NCBI GenBank assembly: GCA_021852245.1
Contig: JAJZNY010000180.1
Coordinates: forward strand, 1 to 7,955
Direction: 5' to 3'
Source of the DNA: Planctomycetota bacterium
Lineage (GTDB): Bacteria > Planctomycetota > Phycisphaerae > WQYP01
DNA: 7,955 bases
The notes under the pieces were generated by a model that was given only the letters and a program-made list of their open reading frames with translations, made no database searches and had not been told where the DNA came from. Made by a program: the position numbers and the translations under genes. The first letter of the stretch is position 1; each line of letters begins with the position of its first letter. Positions 6,328 to 7,955 of the stretch are shown here, one piece after another.

Positions 6328-6493
6328 GATGTAAATACCAGCCGCCCGCCCGGCCCGGCTTACCAAACCGTGCCCATTACACGGCCGCAGGGACAAAGCC
6401 CGCATGTCAATCCGCCGAGGCCGCCATCCACCGCGCCACTTCGCTGCTTCCGGGACAGGGGCATGCCACTAACCCGATTCAGCAAAGCACAAC

Positions 6494-6522
6494 AGTGTAC
6501 TATCACCAATTATCCCCTGCAA
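6494..6522 (-). promoter_or_regulatory. candidate promoter of the tRNA-Thr-tuf operon
   Basis: On the minus strand TTGCAG (6522-6517) and TACACT (6499-6494) are separated by 17 bases and match 3/6 and 4/6 of the sigma-70 consensus. The predicted start near 6487 gives a leader of about 160 bases before tRNA-Thr. This is longer than usual for a tRNA operon, so a closer start is possible. Confidence 0.35.
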
Positions 6523-6587
6523 CCATCCGAATTTTCATTCACCCCGGGGCGGAGAGGGGGTGGTTCCAGCTTCCGGAGCCCGCTGTG

Positions 6588-6616
6588 GTAACACGATCGT
6601 CGGATTGGGATACAAT
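6588..6616 (+). promoter_or_regulatory. candidate promoter of the PIN-TRAM gene
   Basis: GTAACA (6588-6593) and TACAAT (6611-6616) are separated by 17 bases and match 4/6 and 5/6 of the sigma-70 consensus. The predicted start is near 6623, about 20 bases before the ATG at 6642, and lies inside the palindrome at 6616-6631. Confidence 0.45.
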
Positions 6617-6631
6617 GCCAGCATGCTGGCA
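6616..6631. promoter_or_regulatory. perfect 16-base palindrome at the PIN-TRAM gene start region
   Basis: TGCCAGCATGCTGGCA is its own reverse complement. It begins at the last base of the -10 candidate, covers the expected transcription start, and ends next to the AGG that probably serves as ribosome site for the ATG at 6642. As DNA it could be an operator for a dimeric repressor. As RNA, its 6-bp stem with a CATG loop could hinder ribosome access. No regulator is encoded in the window. Confidence 0.45.
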
Positions 6632-6641
6632 GGTCAAGAAC

Positions 6642-7724
6642 ATGATTCTTAATTTCATTCGCGCGATCTTTGTTCTGCTCGTCGCCGTGGTGGCGATTTC
6701 GTTTCTATCTCAGAGCGTCGGCGCCGGTGATAACTGGCCCTACATCGTGATGGTGATATGCGTGGTGTCCGCCTTTGCCATCATCATCGTCGACTATCTG
6801 ATCAAGCGTAAAAATCTCTCCGCTATCGCAGGACTGTTCCTCGGCATTCTGGTCGGCATGCTGGTAACCGTCGCACTCGACTATCTTCTGTCGCAGGTAT
6901 TTAATACTTTTTTTCCCACGCTTTCGTATCCGGTCATCACCGGCACCAAACTGCTTCTGGGGATTGTGGTCTGCTATCTGAGTGTATCGCTTATTCTGCA
7001 GACCAAGGATGACTTTCGTTTTGTGGTGCCGTATGTGGAATTCAGCCGCGCCACCCGGGGTTCACGCCCGTTCATTCTTGATACCAGTGTCATCATCGAC
7101 GGACGCATTGCGGATGTCGCCGCCACAGGTATTTTTGAAAGTCGCATTCTGGTCCCGCGATTTGTCCTCAATGAACTTCAGACCATTGCCGATTCCAGTG
7201 ACAAACTGAAGCGGGGGCGGGGCAAACGCGGCCTTGACGTGCTGCAGAAGCTCCAGTCGCTCGGACGAATTGAGCTTCACATCTGGGACGGCACGCTGCT
7301 CGGTGATGCCAGCGTGCAGGGTGTTGATCAAAAATTACTGCTGCTGGCAAAGCAGGAGAACGGCCGAATTATCACCAATGACTTTAACCTCAATAAAGTC
7401 GCCGCCCTGCAGGGCGTTCAGGTGCTGAATCTCAACGACCTGGCCAAGGCCGTCAAACCGGTGGTACTGCCGGGCGAAACATTGGATGTTCGAGTGATCA
7501 AGCCCGGAGAGGGTGCCGGGCAGGCCGTCGGATATCTCGAGGACGGCACCATGGTCGTGGTGGAAGGTGCCCGGCAGCGTATGGGGACGCTCGTTCGGGT
7601 AACGGTGACCAACTCAGTGCAGACTTCGGCCGGGAGAATGATCTTCGCTCGCCTGGATGACAATGGGGATCGCGGGGCCGAAAAACCTCCACAACCGCAA
7701 TCCGCGGGTTCGGATCAGAATTGA
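6642..7724 (+). CDS. membrane-anchored PIN-TRAM domain protein, YacL type
   Basis: A 360-residue protein with the YacL-family layout: four hydrophobic helices (about 5-25, 32-52, 60-82 and 98-120), a PIN nuclease-like domain and a C-terminal TRAM domain. The PIN domain runs from about 143 to 265. Its acidic residues are present: D147 in FILDTSVIIDGR, E178 in VLNELQ, D229 in GVDQKLLLLA and D247 in IITNDFN, so a metal-dependent RNase activity is plausible. The TRAM domain (about 276-338), with GQAVGYLEDGTMVVVEGA, is a likely RNA-binding module. A polar tail follows. The start at 6642 is chosen because it begins MILNFIRAIFVLLVAVVAIS like the family and has AGG eight bases upstream; upstream in-frame codons lie in promoter DNA. 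The cellular target is not known to me. It is transcribed away from the tRNA-Thr-tuf operon. Confidence 0.9.
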   Translation: MILNFIRAIFVLLVAVVAISFLSQSVGAGDNWPYIVMVICVVSAFAIIIVDYLIKRKNLSAIAGLFLGILVGMLVTVALDYLLSQVFNTFFPTLSYPVITGTKLLLGIVVCYLSVSLILQTKDDFRFVVPYVEFSRATRGSRPFILDTSVIIDGRIADVAATGIFESRILVPRFVLNELQTIADSSDKLKRGRGKRGLDVLQKLQSLGRIELHIWDGTLLGDASVQGVDQKLLLLAKQENGRIITNDFNLNKVAALQGVQVLNLNDLAKAVKPVVLPGETLDVRVIKPGEGAGQAVGYLEDGTMVVVEGARQRMGTLVRVTVTNSVQTSAGRMIFARLDDNGDRGAEKPPQPQSAGSDQN

Positions 7725-7914
7725 GACGCCCTCATGTCCAAATGAGCACCTCAGGATGATGATTATCGGGTTAGCGAAGGCCGCTGGCGCCGACGGCCGA
7801 AATCAATCCATCACGTAAAAGCCGATGAAACGGATGTTCCAGAGGTGATTTTGACGTAAGTCGTTGTATGACAATGAGTTAATGTCGATTTTTGGCATTT
7901 ACGTGTAGCCACTA

Positions 7915-7947
7915 AAATATTGCGATATTTCGGTTTTTCACTTGACT
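7915..7947 (+). promoter_or_regulatory. inverted repeat and -35-like hexamer at the right edge
   Basis: AAATAT, TGCG and ATATTT form a perfect 6-bp inverted repeat at 7915-7930, and a TTGACT hexamer follows at 7942-7947. The surrounding DNA is clearly more AT-rich than the rest of the window. This could be the start of a promoter for a plus-strand gene beyond the edge; the -10 region is not in view. Confidence 0.25.
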
Positions 7948-7955
7948 TGTCTTTT

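Larger units (their letters stand above)
6328..6641. other. divergent intergenic region between tRNA-Thr and the PIN-TRAM gene
   Basis: This 314-base stretch has no gene that I can support. A frame in register with the PIN-TRAM gene stays open back to about 6495, but it would cover both candidate promoters and encodes residues unlike the family, so it is not taken as coding. The region holds a minus-strand promoter candidate at 6494-6522, a plus-strand promoter candidate at 6588-6616 and a 16-base palindrome at 6616-6631. A perfect TTGACA hexamer on the minus strand (6410-6405) has a TGTAAT only at an unsuitable spacing of 23 bases. Confidence 0.6.

Noticed and set aside
6376..6410. Perfect TTGACA on the minus strand with a TGTAAT downstream, as a tRNA-Thr promoter
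   Set aside because: The spacing is 23 bases, outside the workable range near 17, and no better -10 lies at the right distance.
6495..6641. N-terminal extension of the PIN-TRAM protein by 49 residues
   Set aside because: The extension is unlike the family, which starts with the first membrane helix, and would overlap both divergent promoter candidates.
7779..7798. GGCCG/CGGCC hairpin as terminator of the PIN-TRAM gene
   Set aside because: Only 5 bp, a ten-base loop and no T-run after it; too weak to call.

Overview
The window (7,955 bases, moderately GC-rich) is a bacterial chromosomal segment built around a translation and transcription core cluster. The best lineage guess is a Planctomycetota-like member of the PVC group. 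The main support is EF-Tu, which has GHIDHGKT in the P-loop and an unusual switch I ending in [10 protein letters not shown] instead of the usual ARGITI form. From memory this resembles planctomycete EF-Tu, but I could not run a search. A three-helix SecE starting FFKIYKKEQGR and Shine-Dalgarno sites of the usual kind fit a bacterium but do not settle the phylum.

Minus strand, in order of transcription: a candidate promoter near 6494-6522, tRNA-Thr(GGT), a structured leader, tuf, a 239-base spacer with a second candidate promoter, rpmG (a short 52-residue gene), tRNA-Trp(CCA), secE, nusG, an unrecognised 92-residue membrane protein, and rplK. This is the classic tRNA-tuf-tRNA-secE-nusG-rplK arrangement. 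It differs in having the small membrane gene between nusG and rplK, and in that rplA does not follow rplK. A GC-rich hairpin region of about 170 bases follows rplK instead. Then come a TIM-barrel sugar isomerase/epimerase-like gene, lysA (last step of lysine synthesis), and possibly the start of another gene that runs off the left edge.

Plus strand: a divergent gene at 6642-7724 encodes a membrane-anchored PIN-TRAM protein of the YacL type. It has its own candidate promoter and a perfect 16-base palindrome at the expected transcription start. The last 231 bases hold no gene that I can support. They become AT-rich and end in a small inverted repeat and a -35-like hexamer that may belong to a gene beyond the window.

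No CRISPR array, insertion sequence, phage gene or clear defence system is visible. The less ordinary points are the EF-Tu switch I insertion, the small membrane protein inside a very conserved operon, and the regulatory palindromes.
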